In this document: positions 54,731-64,000 of the stretch, piece by piece
Numbering within the stretch: the stretch's first letter is position 1
Layout: the number at the start of each line of letters is the position of its first letter
Program-made: the position numbers and the translations under genes
Origin: Lysobacterales bacterium PRO7
Lineage (GTDB): Bacteria; Pseudomonadota; Gammaproteobacteria; Xanthomonadales; Rhodanobacteraceae
Direction of reading: 5' to 3'
Length of the DNA: 64,000 nucleotides
NCBI GenBank assembly: GCA_021404785.1
Contig: QWHH01000004.1
Coordinates: 186,001 to 250,000, forward strand
Notes under the pieces: generated by a model
What the model saw: the letters and a program-made list of their open reading frames with translations, nothing else
What the model was told of the DNA's origin: nothing
Databases searched by the model: none

Positions 54731-55716
54731 GGCGCAGGCACGGTCAGGTCGCGGCTGGCGACGGCGCGTTGCAGCAAAGTGGAAAAATCCACAAGTTCAG
54801 GATAATGCCGCGCCGCCTGGATGAAGTAATGCCAGACCAGCGGCAGGTCGCGCAGATACTGTGCCTTGCCGTCGCGGTAGTTGAGCCGACAGAAGATGCC
54901 GAGCACCTTGATGTGGCGTTGCAGGCCGGCCAGATCGAACCAGCGGCGAAACGTGGCCGCGTTGACCCCGGCGGCTGCGCGTTGGCGATAGCCTTCGACC
55001 CACGCGTCCACGCGCGCATCGTCCCAGGCGATGTAGCAATCACGCAGCAGCGAAACCAGGTCATACGTGATCGGTCCGCAGACGGCGTCCTGGAAGTCGA
55101 TGACTCCCGGCGAGTTCGTGGCGACGATCATCAGATTGCGGCTGTGGTAATCGCGATGAACGAATGCGCGCGGTTGCTCCAGCGCGGCGTGCACGAGGAA
55201 GGTGAACGCCGCCTCGATCACATCCCATTCGTCGCAGCTCGGTTCAAATTCCAGATGGCGCTTGAGGAACCATTCCGGCAGCAATTCCATTTCCGCGATC
55301 AGGCGCGCGCGATCATAGGTCGGCAGGCCATTCGTATCGGCATGGGCCTGCATGCGCGCGAGCGCATCCAGCGCCGACGCGTACAACGCATCCACACTGG
55401 CGTCGTTCAACTCGGGCAGGTAGGTGCGCGTGCCGAGGTCTTCCATCAGCACGAAACCTTGCTCCACGTCGACGGCAAGAATTTCCGGCGCATGCACGCC
55501 CGCCTTGCGCAGGCGCGCGGCGATGTCCAGCCACTGCGTGATGGGCTCTTTTTCCGGCGGCGCGTCCATGACGATCCGGCTGGATCCTGCGTCTTGCACG
55601 CGCCAATAGCTGCGAAAACTCGCGTCCGACGAGGCCGGCGCGATGGCTGGCGCTGCCTGCGGCAAATGGCGGCGGACGAAGTCCAGGCGCAGTGCGGGGC
55701 GGTCGTGTGCGTTCAT
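54727..55716 (-). CDS. amgK: N-acetylmuramate/N-acetylglucosamine anomeric kinase AmgK
   Basis: A 329-residue aminoglycoside-phosphotransferase-fold kinase that phosphorylates the anomeric carbon of MurNAc (or GlcNAc) from recycled wall. The catalytic loop is FVHRDYHSRNLMIVA and the metal site GVIDFQDAVCGPITYDLVSLLRDCY, both fitting the family. The end overlaps murU (ATGA). amgK-murU pairs occur in Pseudomonas and other groups lacking the MurQ route. Divergent from cysD. Confidence 0.94.
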   Translation of the reverse strand: MNAHDRPALRLDFVRRHLPQAAPAIAPASSDASFRSYWRVQDAGSSRIVMDAPPEKEPITQWLDIAARLRKAGVHAPEILAVDVEQGFVLMEDLGTRTYLPELNDASVDALYASALDALARMQAHADTNGLPTYDRARLIAEMELLPEWFLKRHLEFEPSCDEWDVIEAAFTFLVHAALEQPRAFVHRDYHSRNLMIVATNSPGVIDFQDAVCGPITYDLVSLLRDCYIAWDDARVDAWVEGYRQRAAAGVNAATFRRWFDLAGLQRHIKVLGIFCRLNYRDGKAQYLRDLPLVWHYFIQAARHYPELVDFSTLLQRAVASRDLTVPAP

Positions 55717-55799
55717 GGCATAAGCTTAGCTTTTCCGGTGGTCTTGCGCTGGCGCGGCCGCGACGCCATCATGCCCGGCCTTGAGTTCTGGAACGTCGC

Positions 55800-56702
55800 A
55801 TGTCGACCCTGTCCACGCTCGACCGCCTCGAGGCCGAGAGCATCCACATCCTGCGCGAGGTCGCCGCCAGTTTCGAGCGGCCGGTGTTGCTGTATTCGAT
55901 CGGCAAGGATTCCTCGGTGCTGCTGCACCTGCTGCTCAAGGCGTTCCGCCCGGGCAAGCCGCCGATGCCGATGCTGCACGTGGACACCACGTGGAAGTTT
56001 CGCGAGATGATCGAATTCCGCGATCGCCGCTCCGCAGAGACCGGCGTTGAACTCATCGTGCATATCAATCAAGACGGCGTGCGCGATCAAGTCGGTCCAT
56101 TCACGCATGGCGCCAGCCTGCACACCGAGATCATGAAGACGCAGGCGCTCAAGCAGGCGCTGGACAAGTACCGGTTCGACGCCGCCATCGGCGGAGCACG
56201 CCGCGACGAGGAAAAATCCCGTGCCAAGGAGCGCGTGTTCTCGTTCCGCGACGCACAGCACCGCTGGGAACCGCGCCGCCAGCGTCCGGAATTGTGGAAC
56301 ATCTACAACGCTCGCATCCACAAGGGCGAATCCGTGCGCGTGTTCCCGCTGTCGAACTGGACCGAACTCGACGTGTGGCGCTACATCGCGCGCGATAACA
56401 TCCCGGTCGTGCCGCTGTATTTCGCCGCACCACGTCCCGTGGTCGAACGCGACGGACTCATCATCATGCGTGACGACGAACGCATGACCTTGTTGCCGGG
56501 CGAGAAGGTAAAAACGGAAACCGTACGCTTCCGCACGCTCGGCTGTTATCCGCTCACCGGCGCGGTGCGTTCGCACGCGGCCAATCTCGATGACATCATC
56601 GCCGAGATGCGCGATTCGCGCACCACCGAACGCCAGGGCCGCGCGATCGACCACGATCCGAAATCGAGCATGGAAGCGAAAAAGCGGGAAGGGTATTTCT
56701 GA
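55800..56702 (+). CDS. cysD: Sulfate adenylyltransferase small subunit CysD
   Basis: With CysN it forms ATP sulfurylase, making APS from sulfate and ATP. It is 300 residues, with the PP-loop motif [22 protein letters not shown], the [23 protein letters not shown] segment and [24 protein letters not shown], all hallmarks of CysD within the PAPS-reductase-like fold. Its stop overlaps the cysNC start (TGATG). Confidence 0.98.
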   Translation: MSTLSTLDRLEAESIHILREVAASFERPVLLYSIGKDSSVLLHLLLKAFRPGKPPMPMLHVDTTWKFREMIEFRDRRSAETGVELIVHINQDGVRDQVGPFTHGASLHTEIMKTQALKQALDKYRFDAAIGGARRDEEKSRAKERVFSFRDAQHRWEPRRQRPELWNIYNARIHKGESVRVFPLSNWTELDVWRYIARDNIPVVPLYFAAPRPVVERDGLIIMRDDERMTLLPGEKVKTETVRFRTLGCYPLTGAVRSHAANLDDIIAEMRDSRTTERQGRAIDHDPKSSMEAKKREGYF

Positions 56703-58516
56703 TGACCACCGTTCCCAAATCCGATCAGCTGCGCTTCATCACCTGCGGCAGCGTCGACGATGGCAAGAGCACGCTGCTCGGACGCCTGCTGTACGACGCG
56801 GACCTGCTGCGCGACGACGAGAAGACCTCGCTCGGCGATCCGCCGGATTTCTCGCGCCTGCTCGATGGTCTCGCGCTCGAACGCGAGCAGGGCATCACCA
56901 TCGACGTGGCGTTCCGTTACTTCAGCACGCCGCGGCGCGATTTCATCGTCGCCGATTGCCCCGGCCACGCGCAGTACACGCGCAACATGGCGACCGGCGC
57001 GTCGACCGCATCGCTCGCGCTGGTGCTCGTGGACGCGCGCAAGGGCGTGCTCACGCAGACGCGCCGGCACAGCTATATCTGCGCCTTGCTCGGCATTCGT
57101 CGCGTGGTGCTGGCGGTGAACAAGATGGATCTGATCGATTTCGACGAGGCCATTTTCAAGCGCATCGAAACCGAATACCGCGAACTCGCGGCCAAGCTCG
57201 GCATCGAGTCCGTCACCGCGATTCCGCTGTCGGCGCTGGATGGCGACAACCTTGCCATCCGGTCCAAACGCACGCCGTGGTATCGCGGCCCGACCTTGCT
57301 CGAATTCCTCGAACAGGTGCCGGCGTTGGCGGATGCGAACGACGCGCCGATGCGCTTGCCGGTGCAATGGGTCAATCGTCCGGATCTGGATTTTCGCGGT
57401 TACGCCGGCAACCTCGTTTCCGGTCGCGTCGCGGTGGGCGATGAAGTGATCGCACTGCCATCGGCGCGGCGCACGAAAGTCGCGCGCGTGCTCGACGGCG
57501 ATGGCGACGTGAAAAACGCGGTCGCAGGACAGGCGATCACGCTCACGCTCGCCGATGAAATCGACATCGCGCGTGGCGATGTGATTGCCGCAACGCACGA
57601 CGCGCCCGAAGTCGCCGACCAGTTCGCCGCGCACATCCTGTGGATGGACGAAGCGCCGCTGTTGCCTGGGCGATTGTATTTTTTCCAACTGGGTCCGGCG
57701 TCCGCAGTCGCGCGCGTCACCGCGATCCGTCATCGCATCGATGTGGACACGCAGGAAGCCAAAGCCGCGACCAAGCTCGAGATGAACGAAGTCGGCTATG
57801 TGCATCTGAGTCTGGATCACGCCGTCGCGTTCGAGCCGTACGCGAAGAATCGCGCGCTCGGCGGCTTCGTGCTGATCGATCGCCAGAGTTTCGCCACCGC
57901 CGCCTGCGGCACGCTCGACTTCGCCCTGCGCCGCGCCGCCAACATCCACTGGCAGGCATTGAGCGTTGATCGCGCCGCACGCGCGGCGAGCATGCAGCAG
58001 CACGCGCGCTGCCTGTGGTTCACCGGGCTGTCGGGTTCGGGCAAATCCACCATCGCCAACCAAGTCGAGCAACGACTGCACGCGTTGGGTCGCCACACCT
58101 ACCTGCTCGACGGCGACAACGTGCGCCATGGGCTGAACCGCGACCTGGGATTCACCGACGAGAATCGCGTCGAGAACATCCGCCGCGTCGCCGAAGTCGC
58201 GCGCCTGATGGTCGATGCCGGTCTCATCGTGCTCGTCAGTTTCATCTCGCCGTTCCGTGACGAGCGGCGCATGGCGCGCGACCTGTTCGGCGCCGGCGAA
58301 TTCGCCGAAGTCTTCGTGGATACGCCGCTGGAAGTATGCGAAGCGCGCGATCCGAAGGGCCTCTACGCCAAGGCGCGCGCTGGCGAACTGCGCAACTTCA
58401 CCGGCGTGGATTCACCCTACGAAGTTCCGCTCGATCCGGAACTGCACCTGCGCACGGAGAAAGAATCCGTGGATGCGTTGGCGAAGCGGGTGGTGGAGTT
58501 TTTGGATCGCGGGTAG
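56702..58516 (+). CDS. cysNC: Bifunctional sulfate adenylyltransferase large subunit / APS kinase (CysN-CysC)
   Basis: A 604-residue fusion. Residues 1-410 are the CysN GTPase: G1 [35 protein letters not shown] and NKMDLIDF, then the EF-Tu-like beta domains. Residues about 430-604 are the APS kinase: [51 protein letters not shown]. Together with CysD it turns sulfate into PAPS. The reductase genes (cysHIJ) are not in the window, so it could serve assimilation or sulfation. Confidence 0.98.
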   Translation: MTTVPKSDQLRFITCGSVDDGKSTLLGRLLYDADLLRDDEKTSLGDPPDFSRLLDGLALEREQGITIDVAFRYFSTPRRDFIVADCPGHAQYTRNMATGASTASLALVLVDARKGVLTQTRRHSYICALLGIRRVVLAVNKMDLIDFDEAIFKRIETEYRELAAKLGIESVTAIPLSALDGDNLAIRSKRTPWYRGPTLLEFLEQVPALADANDAPMRLPVQWVNRPDLDFRGYAGNLVSGRVAVGDEVIALPSARRTKVARVLDGDGDVKNAVAGQAITLTLADEIDIARGDVIAATHDAPEVADQFAAHILWMDEAPLLPGRLYFFQLGPASAVARVTAIRHRIDVDTQEAKAATKLEMNEVGYVHLSLDHAVAFEPYAKNRALGGFVLIDRQSFATAACGTLDFALRRAANIHWQALSVDRAARAASMQQHARCLWFTGLSGSGKSTIANQVEQRLHALGRHTYLLDGDNVRHGLNRDLGFTDENRVENIRRVAEVARLMVDAGLIVLVSFISPFRDERRMARDLFGAGEFAEVFVDTPLEVCEARDPKGLYAKARAGELRNFTGVDSPYEVPLDPELHLRTEKESVDALAKRVVEFLDRG

Positions 58517-58535
58517 GCGTCAGCCGTCGCAAGCG

Positions 58536-60707
58536 TCAGTCACGCGCCAGTCGGGTCTTCCTCTCCCTCCGCCACCGATGCAACACCGGCTCGGTGTAGC
58601 CGTTGGGCTGCTCGATGCCGGTGAAAATCAGGTCGCGGGCGGCTTGAAATGCGCAGGACGTGTCGAAGTTTCCCGCCATCGGTTCGTAATCCGGCGTTGC
58701 GGCGTTTTGCGCATCGACGACGGCGGCCATGCGCTGCAATGTCGCTTCGACTTGCGCGCGGGTGACGACGCCGTGCAGCAGCCAGTTGGCGATATGCTGG
58801 CTGGAAATGCGCAAGGTGGCGCGGTCTTCCATCAAACCGACGCCGTGGATGTCGGGAATCTTGGAGCAACCAATGCCGCGGTCGATCCAGGCAACGACGT
58901 AGCCAAGGATTCCTTGCGTGTTGTTGTCCAGTTCGCTTTGGATTTCTTCGGCAGTCCACGCGGGTTTCGTCGCAACCGGTACCGTGAGCATGGCGTCGGT
59001 GTAGTCGGCATGCTTGCCTTCGAGTGAGCGCTGCACCGCGCGCACATCGACGCGGTGGTAGTGCAGCGCGTGCAAGGTCGCCGCGGTCGGCGAGGGCACC
59101 CAGGCGGTGTTCGCGCCGGCTTCCAGTTGCGCGCCTTTTTGTTCAAGCATCGCCGCCATCAGGTCCGGCATCGCCCACATGCCCTTGCCGATCTGGGCAT
59201 GCCCGCGCAAACCTGCGGCCAGACCCGCCTGCACATTGCTCGGCTCGTAGGCGCGAATCCACGATTGGGCTTTCATGTCGCCCTTGCGCACCATCGCGCC
59301 GGCGCGCATGGACGTGTGGATTTCGTCGCCGGTGCGGTCGAGGAAGCCGGTGTTGATGAACACGATGCGCTCGCTCGCTGCGGCGATGCAGGCGGGCAGG
59401 TTCACGCTGGTGCGGCGTTCTTCGTCCATGATGCCGATCTTGATCGTCGCCGGGGCAAGGCCAAGCAGCGCCTCGATGCGAGCGAACAATTCCACCGCAA
59501 ACGCGACTTCGGCGGGGCCGTGCATCTTCGGTTTGACAATGTAGATCGAAACGCTGCGCGAATTGCGGCGCGATTCAAGATCGCGCTTGGCGATCAGGCA
59601 GGTGACGGCGGCGTCGAGCATGCCTTCGAAAATTTCATTGCCATTGGCATCGAGGATCGCCGGCGTGGTCATGTGATGACCAACATTGCGCACCAGCAGC
59701 AATGCGCGTCCGTGCAAGTGTCCGTTGCTGCCATCAACGGCAGTGAACGTTCGATCGGCATTGAGATGACGTTCGACCGTCTTGCCCCCCTTGTCGAACT
59801 CGGCGACCAGGTCGCCGCGCATCAAGCCCAGCCAGTTGCGATACGCCGCGACCTTGTCGTCGGCATCGACCGCGGCGATCGAATCCTCGAAGTCGATGAT
59901 GCTGGTGACGGCGGATTCCAACACGATGTCCTTGACGTGCGCGATGTCGTCGCGGCCAATCGCATCGTTGGCATCGAACGCCAGTTCGAAACGCAGGCCG
60001 TGATGCACAAACACCAGTGCTTCGGGCGAGACCGGATCGCCGCGCCAGCCGAGCAGTTGCATGGCATCGCGCAGTTGCGTGGTCGTGCCGTCGCGAAGGG
60101 TGACGGTGAGCGCGCCGTTGTTGACGGCGTAACCGATGGCGTCGCGATGCGAACCAGCGACGAGTGGAATCGTGTCGTCGAGAAATTGTCGCGCGTAAGC
60201 GATCACGCGTGCGCCACGAATCGGGTTGTAGCTGCGGCCGCGCGTCGCGCCATCCGCATCGCTGATCGCGTCGGTGCCGTACAGCGCATCGTACAAACTG
60301 CCCCAGCGCGCGTTCGCGGCGTTGAGTGCGTAGCGGGCGTTGGATACCGGCACCACCAGTTGTGGACCGGCTTGCGACACGATTTCCTCGTCCACATTCG
60401 CCGTCGTCACCGTGACGGTGGCGGGCGCGTCGCCGAGATAGCCGATCTCGCGCAGAAAGCTGCGATAGACCGCCATGTCGGCGATCGGTCCCGGATGCTG
60501 CGCGTACCACGCATCCAGTTTGGCTTGCAGCCGATCGCGCTCGGCCAGCAGCGCGGCGTTCTTCGGAGAAAGGTCGCGCACGATGGCGGCAAAGTCGCGC
60601 CAGAAATTCGCCGGCTCGATGCCGCTGCCGGGCAGGGCCTCGTGTTCGATGAACGCGTGCAATGGCTCGGCGATATGCAGCCCTTCAGTTTCGATGCGGT
60701 TGGTCAT
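58536..60707 (-). CDS. glcB: Malate synthase G
   Basis: A 723-residue monomeric malate synthase (isoform G) that condenses glyoxylate with acetyl-CoA in the glyoxylate bypass and glycolate use. Size fits MSG exactly. Landmarks: [80 protein letters not shown] and [25 protein letters not shown]. The start ATG at 60707 gives [12 protein letters not shown]; a TTG at 60725 is less likely. No isocitrate lyase gene is nearby. Preceded by a dispersed inverted repeat. Confidence 0.97.
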   Translation of the reverse strand: MTNRIETEGLHIAEPLHAFIEHEALPGSGIEPANFWRDFAAIVRDLSPKNAALLAERDRLQAKLDAWYAQHPGPIADMAVYRSFLREIGYLGDAPATVTVTTANVDEEIVSQAGPQLVVPVSNARYALNAANARWGSLYDALYGTDAISDADGATRGRSYNPIRGARVIAYARQFLDDTIPLVAGSHRDAIGYAVNNGALTVTLRDGTTTQLRDAMQLLGWRGDPVSPEALVFVHHGLRFELAFDANDAIGRDDIAHVKDIVLESAVTSIIDFEDSIAAVDADDKVAAYRNWLGLMRGDLVAEFDKGGKTVERHLNADRTFTAVDGSNGHLHGRALLLVRNVGHHMTTPAILDANGNEIFEGMLDAAVTCLIAKRDLESRRNSRSVSIYIVKPKMHGPAEVAFAVELFARIEALLGLAPATIKIGIMDEERRTSVNLPACIAAASERIVFINTGFLDRTGDEIHTSMRAGAMVRKGDMKAQSWIRAYEPSNVQAGLAAGLRGHAQIGKGMWAMPDLMAAMLEQKGAQLEAGANTAWVPSPTAATLHALHYHRVDVRAVQRSLEGKHADYTDAMLTVPVATKPAWTAEEIQSELDNNTQGILGYVVAWIDRGIGCSKIPDIHGVGLMEDRATLRISSQHIANWLLHGVVTRAQVEATLQRMAAVVDAQNAATPDYEPMAGNFDTSCAFQAARDLIFTGIEQPNGYTEPVLHRWRRERKTRLARD

Positions 60708-60754
60708 GGTGGTGTCGGTGTCCAACTTTTTGAGACGTTAGCAAATGATAGTTC

Positions 60755-60871
60755 GTCATCCCGGCATGGATTGCCGGGATCCAGACTTCATGGATGAAAA
60801 CCCTGCGCAGACGCATGCCAACATGTTGCCTTCCTTGGCTTCTGGATTCCGGCAGTCCCTGCCGGAATGAC
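60755..60871. repeat. Dispersed inverted-repeat element, copy 2
   Basis: Arms 60755-60784 and 60842-60871 are inverted repeats (26 of 30 matches) of the same consensus as copy 1, GTCATnCCGGCAGGGA followed by nTGCCGGnATCCAG. The spacer is 57 bases, longer than in copy 1, but both share ACT..CATGGATG right after the left arm, so they are homologous elements. It sits between add and glcB, both on the minus strand. Confidence 0.8.
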
Positions 60872-60890
60872 GGGCAAGTGCGGCAGCTCT

Positions 60891-61901
60891 TTAGCAATTA
60901 GCGATCTTCGCCAACAACTTCGTGCGCCGATCCTCCGGCATAAAGGCGGCATTGACCGCATTGGCCGACAACGTGCGAAAGGTCTCGCGGTTCCAGCCGA
61001 ATGCCTGCGCGCAGGCGCTGAAATTGGCGAGCATGCCGCCGCCGAAGTACGCGGGATCGTCGGAATTGAGCGTGACATTGAGGCCGGCAGCCAGCATCGC
61101 CGGCAACGGGTGATCGGCGAGTTTATCGACCACGCGCAACGCGACATTGGACAGAGGACACACCGTCAACGGAATCTGCGCATCGCGAAGGCGCGCGACC
61201 AGCGCGGCATCCTCGATGCAGCGCACGCCGTGATCGATGCGACACACATCCAGCGTATCGAGTGCGCCGCCGATGTAAGCGGGCGGACCTTCTTCGCCGG
61301 CGTGCGCGGTGCGCGCGAGGCCAATCGACTTGGCGCGCGCGTACACGGCGGCAAACTTCTCCGGTGGATTACCGCGTTCCGCGCTGTCCAGGCCCACGGC
61401 GGCGATGCTGTCGTACCACGGCTTGGCCTGTTCGAGCACGGCCATCGCGTCCTCGGCCGGCAGGTCGCGCAGGAAACTCAAAATCAGCGACGTAGACATG
61501 CCAAACTCGGCTTGCGCATCGGCCATCGCCTGCAACAATCCGTCGAACAAGGTTTGCAGCGTGATGCCGCGCTTCAGATGCCCTTGCGGATCGAACATCA
61601 CGTCGATGTGCGCGACGCCATCGGCATGTGCGCGGCGAAAGTAGGCCAGCGCCAGATCGTGGAAATCCGCGCTGGTGCGCAACACGTTCATGCCCTGATA
61701 GTACAAATCCAGAAACGATTGCAGGTTGTCGAACCGGTAGGCCGCGTGCACCGCCTCGACGTTCGCGTAGGGCAGTCGCACGCCGTTGCGCCGCGCCAGA
61801 TCGAGCATCATCTGCGGCTCCAGCGTGCCCTCGATGTGCAGGTGCAGCTCCGCCTTGGGCAGGCGCGCGAGCCAGGATTCGGTAGCCGTGTCGTTGTTCA
61901 T
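60891..61901 (-). CDS. Adenine deaminase (adenosine deaminase-like family)
   Basis: A 336-residue amidohydrolase. Zinc and catalytic motifs are KAELHLHIEGTLEP, VGLDSAERGNPPEKF, TAHAGEEGPPAYIGG, IDHGVRCIEDAALV, and TLNSDDPAYFGGGM. The EGTLEP and HAGEEGPP variants are those of the Pseudomonas/fungal Aah1 subgroup, which deaminates adenine to hypoxanthine, rather than true adenosine deaminase. The divergent xanthine dehydrogenase next door, which would oxidise hypoxanthine, agrees. Often annotated simply as add. Confidence 0.9.
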   Translation of the reverse strand: MNNDTATESWLARLPKAELHLHIEGTLEPQMMLDLARRNGVRLPYANVEAVHAAYRFDNLQSFLDLYYQGMNVLRTSADFHDLALAYFRRAHADGVAHIDVMFDPQGHLKRGITLQTLFDGLLQAMADAQAEFGMSTSLILSFLRDLPAEDAMAVLEQAKPWYDSIAAVGLDSAERGNPPEKFAAVYARAKSIGLARTAHAGEEGPPAYIGGALDTLDVCRIDHGVRCIEDAALVARLRDAQIPLTVCPLSNVALRVVDKLADHPLPAMLAAGLNVTLNSDDPAYFGGGMLANFSACAQAFGWNRETFRTLSANAVNAAFMPEDRRTKLLAKIANC

Positions 61902-62019
61902 GGGTTTCTGTGAGGATGGATACGAGACACACTTTAACCCGATTCAGCCGGTAGGTTGCGACTGAATATCGCCGCTGACAGTTGTATATTGGCCGCACTG
62001 ACCAGAATCGAACGAATGC
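61902..62019. promoter_or_regulatory. Divergent adenine deaminase / xdhA control region
   Basis: A 118-base gap that must hold both promoters. TATATT (61985-61990) is a likely -10 for xdhA, about 30 bases before its ATG; TTGCGA (61956-61961) is the best upstream box but lies 23 bases away. Shared control of the two purine-catabolic genes is plausible; no operator is recognisable. Confidence 0.35.
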
Positions 62020-63483
62020 ATGCGGCCGCTACGATTTCTTTTGAATGAACAATTGCGTGAACTCACCGACGTCGATCCTACGCTGACGGTGCTGGAATGG
62101 CTGCGCGGCCCAGCCGGCCTGACCGGCACCAAGGAAGGTTGCGCCGAAGGCGACTGCGGCGCGTGCACGGTGGTGCTCGGCACACCGACGGCGGATGGCA
62201 AAATGCGTTACCGCGCGGTCAACTCCTGCATCATGTTCATGCCGGTGCTCGATGGTTGCCAGTTGTTGACGGTCGAACATTTGAAGTCGGCCGACGGTCG
62301 TCTGCATCCGGTGCAACAGGCCATGGTCGATCATCATGGATCGCAATGTGGCTTCTGCACGCCGGGATTCGTGATGTCGCTGTTCGCGATGTATGTCAGC
62401 GAGTCGCGGCCAACGCGCGAACGCGTCAACGATGTGTTGTCGGGCAACCTGTGTCGCTGCACCGGCTACCGGCCGATCGTCGATGCCGCGCAGGCCATGT
62501 ACGACACCGCGTGGGACGAGCCGGTACTCGCGCATGCCGCCCAAACCGCCAAGCGCCTGCTCGAACTGCGCAAAGATTCCGAACCGCTGGCACTTGAACA
62601 CAAAGGTCGCCGCTATTTCGCACCGACCAGCGCCGATCAGCTCGACGCTTTGATTGCCGCTCATCGGAAAGCGACCCTGCTCGCCGGCGGCACCGATGTC
62701 GGCTTGTGGGTGACCAAGCTGCATCGCGATCTGGGCGACGTGATTTACCTCGGTAACGTGGCCGAACTGCACGGCATCGTCGAGAGCGACGATGAGTTGG
62801 TGATTGGCGCCGCGGTCACGCATGCGGATGCCTACGATGTCATCGCGCGCGAGTTCCCCGACTTCGGCGAGCTGCTGCGCCGCTTCGGCTCGACCCTGGT
62901 ACGCAATTCGTCCACCGTCGGCGGCAATGTCGCGAATGGTTCGCCGATTGGAGATTCCATGCCGGCGCTGATCGCGCTTGGTGCGCGCGTGGTGTTGCGC
63001 GGGCCAAACGGCGAGCGCGAAATCCCGCTCGAAGATCTGTACATCGCCTACGGCAAGCAGAGCCGCAAGCCCGGCGAATACGTCGTGCGCCTGCGCATTC
63101 CGAAACTGAAAGATGACGAGCAGTTCCGCTGCTACAAATTGTCCAAGCGTTTCGATCAGGATATTTCCGCGGTCTGCGCGGCTTTCAAACTGCGACTTGA
63201 GAATGGCCGCGTAGCCGAGATCCGCACTGGCTTCGGCGGCATCGCGGCGATTCCCTCGCGCGCGCGCAAGACCGAAGCTGCGCTCGCCGACCAGCCGTGG
63301 AATGAAGCCACCATCACGCACGCGGAAAGCGTGCTCGGCGATGAGTTCACGCCGTTGACCGACATGCGTGCCAGCCGCGAATATCGGCGCCTTGCCACCA
63401 CGCGCAGCTTGCGCAAGTTCTTTATCGAAACGACGCAGCCGGACGCAAGAACGCGGGTGCTCGGCGCGGAGGTTTGCGCATGA
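62020..63483 (+). CDS. xdhA: Xanthine dehydrogenase small subunit XdhA (2Fe-2S / FAD)
   Basis: A 487-residue electron-transfer subunit of the molybdenum enzyme that oxidises hypoxanthine and xanthine to urate. N-terminal ferredoxin-like cluster: GCAEGDCGACTVV; second cluster: SQCGFCTPGFVMS and GNLCRCTGYRPIVDA. The FAD domain (about 190-370) has LLAGGTDVGLWVTK and VGGNVANGSPIGDSMPALIALGA, followed by the CO-dehydrogenase flavoprotein C-terminal domain. All cluster cysteines are present. The stop overlaps the xdhB start (ATGA). Confidence 0.97.
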   Translation: MRPLRFLLNEQLRELTDVDPTLTVLEWLRGPAGLTGTKEGCAEGDCGACTVVLGTPTADGKMRYRAVNSCIMFMPVLDGCQLLTVEHLKSADGRLHPVQQAMVDHHGSQCGFCTPGFVMSLFAMYVSESRPTRERVNDVLSGNLCRCTGYRPIVDAAQAMYDTAWDEPVLAHAAQTAKRLLELRKDSEPLALEHKGRRYFAPTSADQLDALIAAHRKATLLAGGTDVGLWVTKLHRDLGDVIYLGNVAELHGIVESDDELVIGAAVTHADAYDVIAREFPDFGELLRRFGSTLVRNSSTVGGNVANGSPIGDSMPALIALGARVVLRGPNGEREIPLEDLYIAYGKQSRKPGEYVVRLRIPKLKDDEQFRCYKLSKRFDQDISAVCAAFKLRLENGRVAEIRTGFGGIAAIPSRARKTEAALADQPWNEATITHAESVLGDEFTPLTDMRASREYRRLATTRSLRKFFIETTQPDARTRVLGAEVCA

Positions 63484-64000
63484 TCGAGCCCGCCGCAAAA
63501 TCCAATCCCGCGATCCGCACGCCCGCGCCACACGACAGCGCGCACCTGCATGTCAGCGGCGAAGCGCGTTACGGCGACGACATGCCAGAGCCGCGCGGCA
63601 TGCTGCACTGTTGGCTGCATCTGGCCAGCCGCACACACGCGCGTATCGTGCGCATGGACCTGTCGCGGGTGCGCTTGGCGCCGGGCGTAGTCGACGTGAT
63701 TTGCGCGGCGGATCTGGCCGCTACGACGAATGACATCGGTCCGGTATTTCCGGGCGATCTGGTGTTTGCCGAGGACGAAGTGTTGTTCGACGGCCAGCCG
63801 CTGTTCGCGGTCGCCGCGACGTCGCGCGAGGCGGCGCGTCACGCGACGACCCTGGCCGAAGTCGAATACGAGGATTTGCCCGCCATCCTCAGCATCGACG
63901 ACGCGCTGGCGGCAAACGCTGAAGTCGTGCCGTCCAAGCAATGGCTGCGCGGTGACCCGGATGGCGCCATCGCGCGCGCGCCGCATCGACTCGCGGGGCG
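63480..64000 (+). CDS. xdhB: Xanthine dehydrogenase large (molybdopterin) subunit XdhB, partial
   Basis: The first 173 residues are present; the gene continues past the window edge. The aldehyde/xanthine oxidase a/b hammerhead domain is visible: VSGEARYGDDMPEPRGML, LASRTHARIVRMDLSRV, NDIGPVFPGDLVFAEDEVLFDGQPLFAVAA and TLAEVEYEDLPAILSIDDAL. The molybdenum-binding part lies outside. Starts 4 bases inside the xdhA stop, so the two subunits are coupled. Confidence 0.96.
   Translation, partial: MIEPAAKSNPAIRTPAPHDSAHLHVSGEARYGDDMPEPRGMLHCWLHLASRTHARIVRMDLSRVRLAPGVVDVICAADLAATTNDIGPVFPGDLVFAEDEVLFDGQPLFAVAATSREAARHATTLAEVEYEDLPAILSIDDALAANAEVVPSKQWLRGDPDGAIARAPHRLAG

Noticed and set aside
59055..60797. 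A 580-codon plus-strand open frame opposite glcB
   Set aside because: The opposite strand is a full-length malate synthase G; this frame has no recognisable domain.

Overview
The window comes from a GC-rich, very compact chromosome. Gene content and gene order point to a gammaproteobacterium of the order Lysobacterales (Xanthomonadales), probably of the Rhodanobacteraceae type. This is inferred from conserved blocks: kdsD-kdsC-lptCAB-rpoN-hpf divergent from ibaG-murA; purN-purM divergent from DUF2066-CDP-alcohol transferase-AI-2E permease-hda; petABC-sspAB; miaB-ybeZ-ybeY-corC; murU-amgK divergent from cysD-cysNC; and an Oar-like TonB receptor. I see no prophage, insertion sequence, CRISPR array, tRNA or rRNA. 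No gene-free stretch reaches 300 bases; the longest is 214 bases, ahead of the TonB receptor.

Layout. 1-8 kb: a secreted HExxH protein; a DUF255 thioredoxin-fold protein; the coupled lgt-thyA-folA operon (lipoprotein maturation, dTMP, folate); and a minus-strand chain corA - DUF3311 - sodium:solute symporter joined by 4-base overlaps. 8-20 kb: a beta-propeller diguanylate cyclase; miaB-ybeZ-ybeY-corC with a DUF4105 membrane protein as last gene; a lytic transglycosylase; a DegS-like protease followed by a TPR diguanylate cyclase. 20-24 kb: cytochrome bc1 (petABC) and sspAB. 24-28 kb: a transmembrane Ser/Thr kinase with a degenerate FGE-like C-terminus and a tail-anchored tandem FHA protein. 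28-35 kb: purEK, a Trm112-like protein, DUF1631, nadC, Fe-SOD, glutaredoxin 4, a YciK-like SDR and MarC. 36-39 kb: the Oar-type receptor, ended by the only textbook terminator in the window. 39-48 kb: ppnN, then hpf, rpoN and the LPS export/Kdo genes, and murA. 48-55 kb: purine synthesis (purN, purM), a membrane/replication-control cluster ending in hda, and the MurNAc recycling pair murU-amgK. 56-64 kb: sulfate activation (cysD, cysNC), malate synthase G, adenine deaminase and, divergently, xanthine dehydrogenase (xdhB runs off the end).

Most of the window is core metabolism and envelope biogenesis. The less ordinary parts are: the kinase/tandem-FHA pair; a dispersed inverted-repeat family with two intergenic copies (47919-48003 and 60755-60871); the corA-DUF3311-symporter coupling; the DUF4105 gene at the place where lnt usually follows corC; an SDR without its catalytic serine; and two membrane diguanylate cyclases of which only one has an allosteric I-site. 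I found no clearly new multi-gene defence or mobile system.
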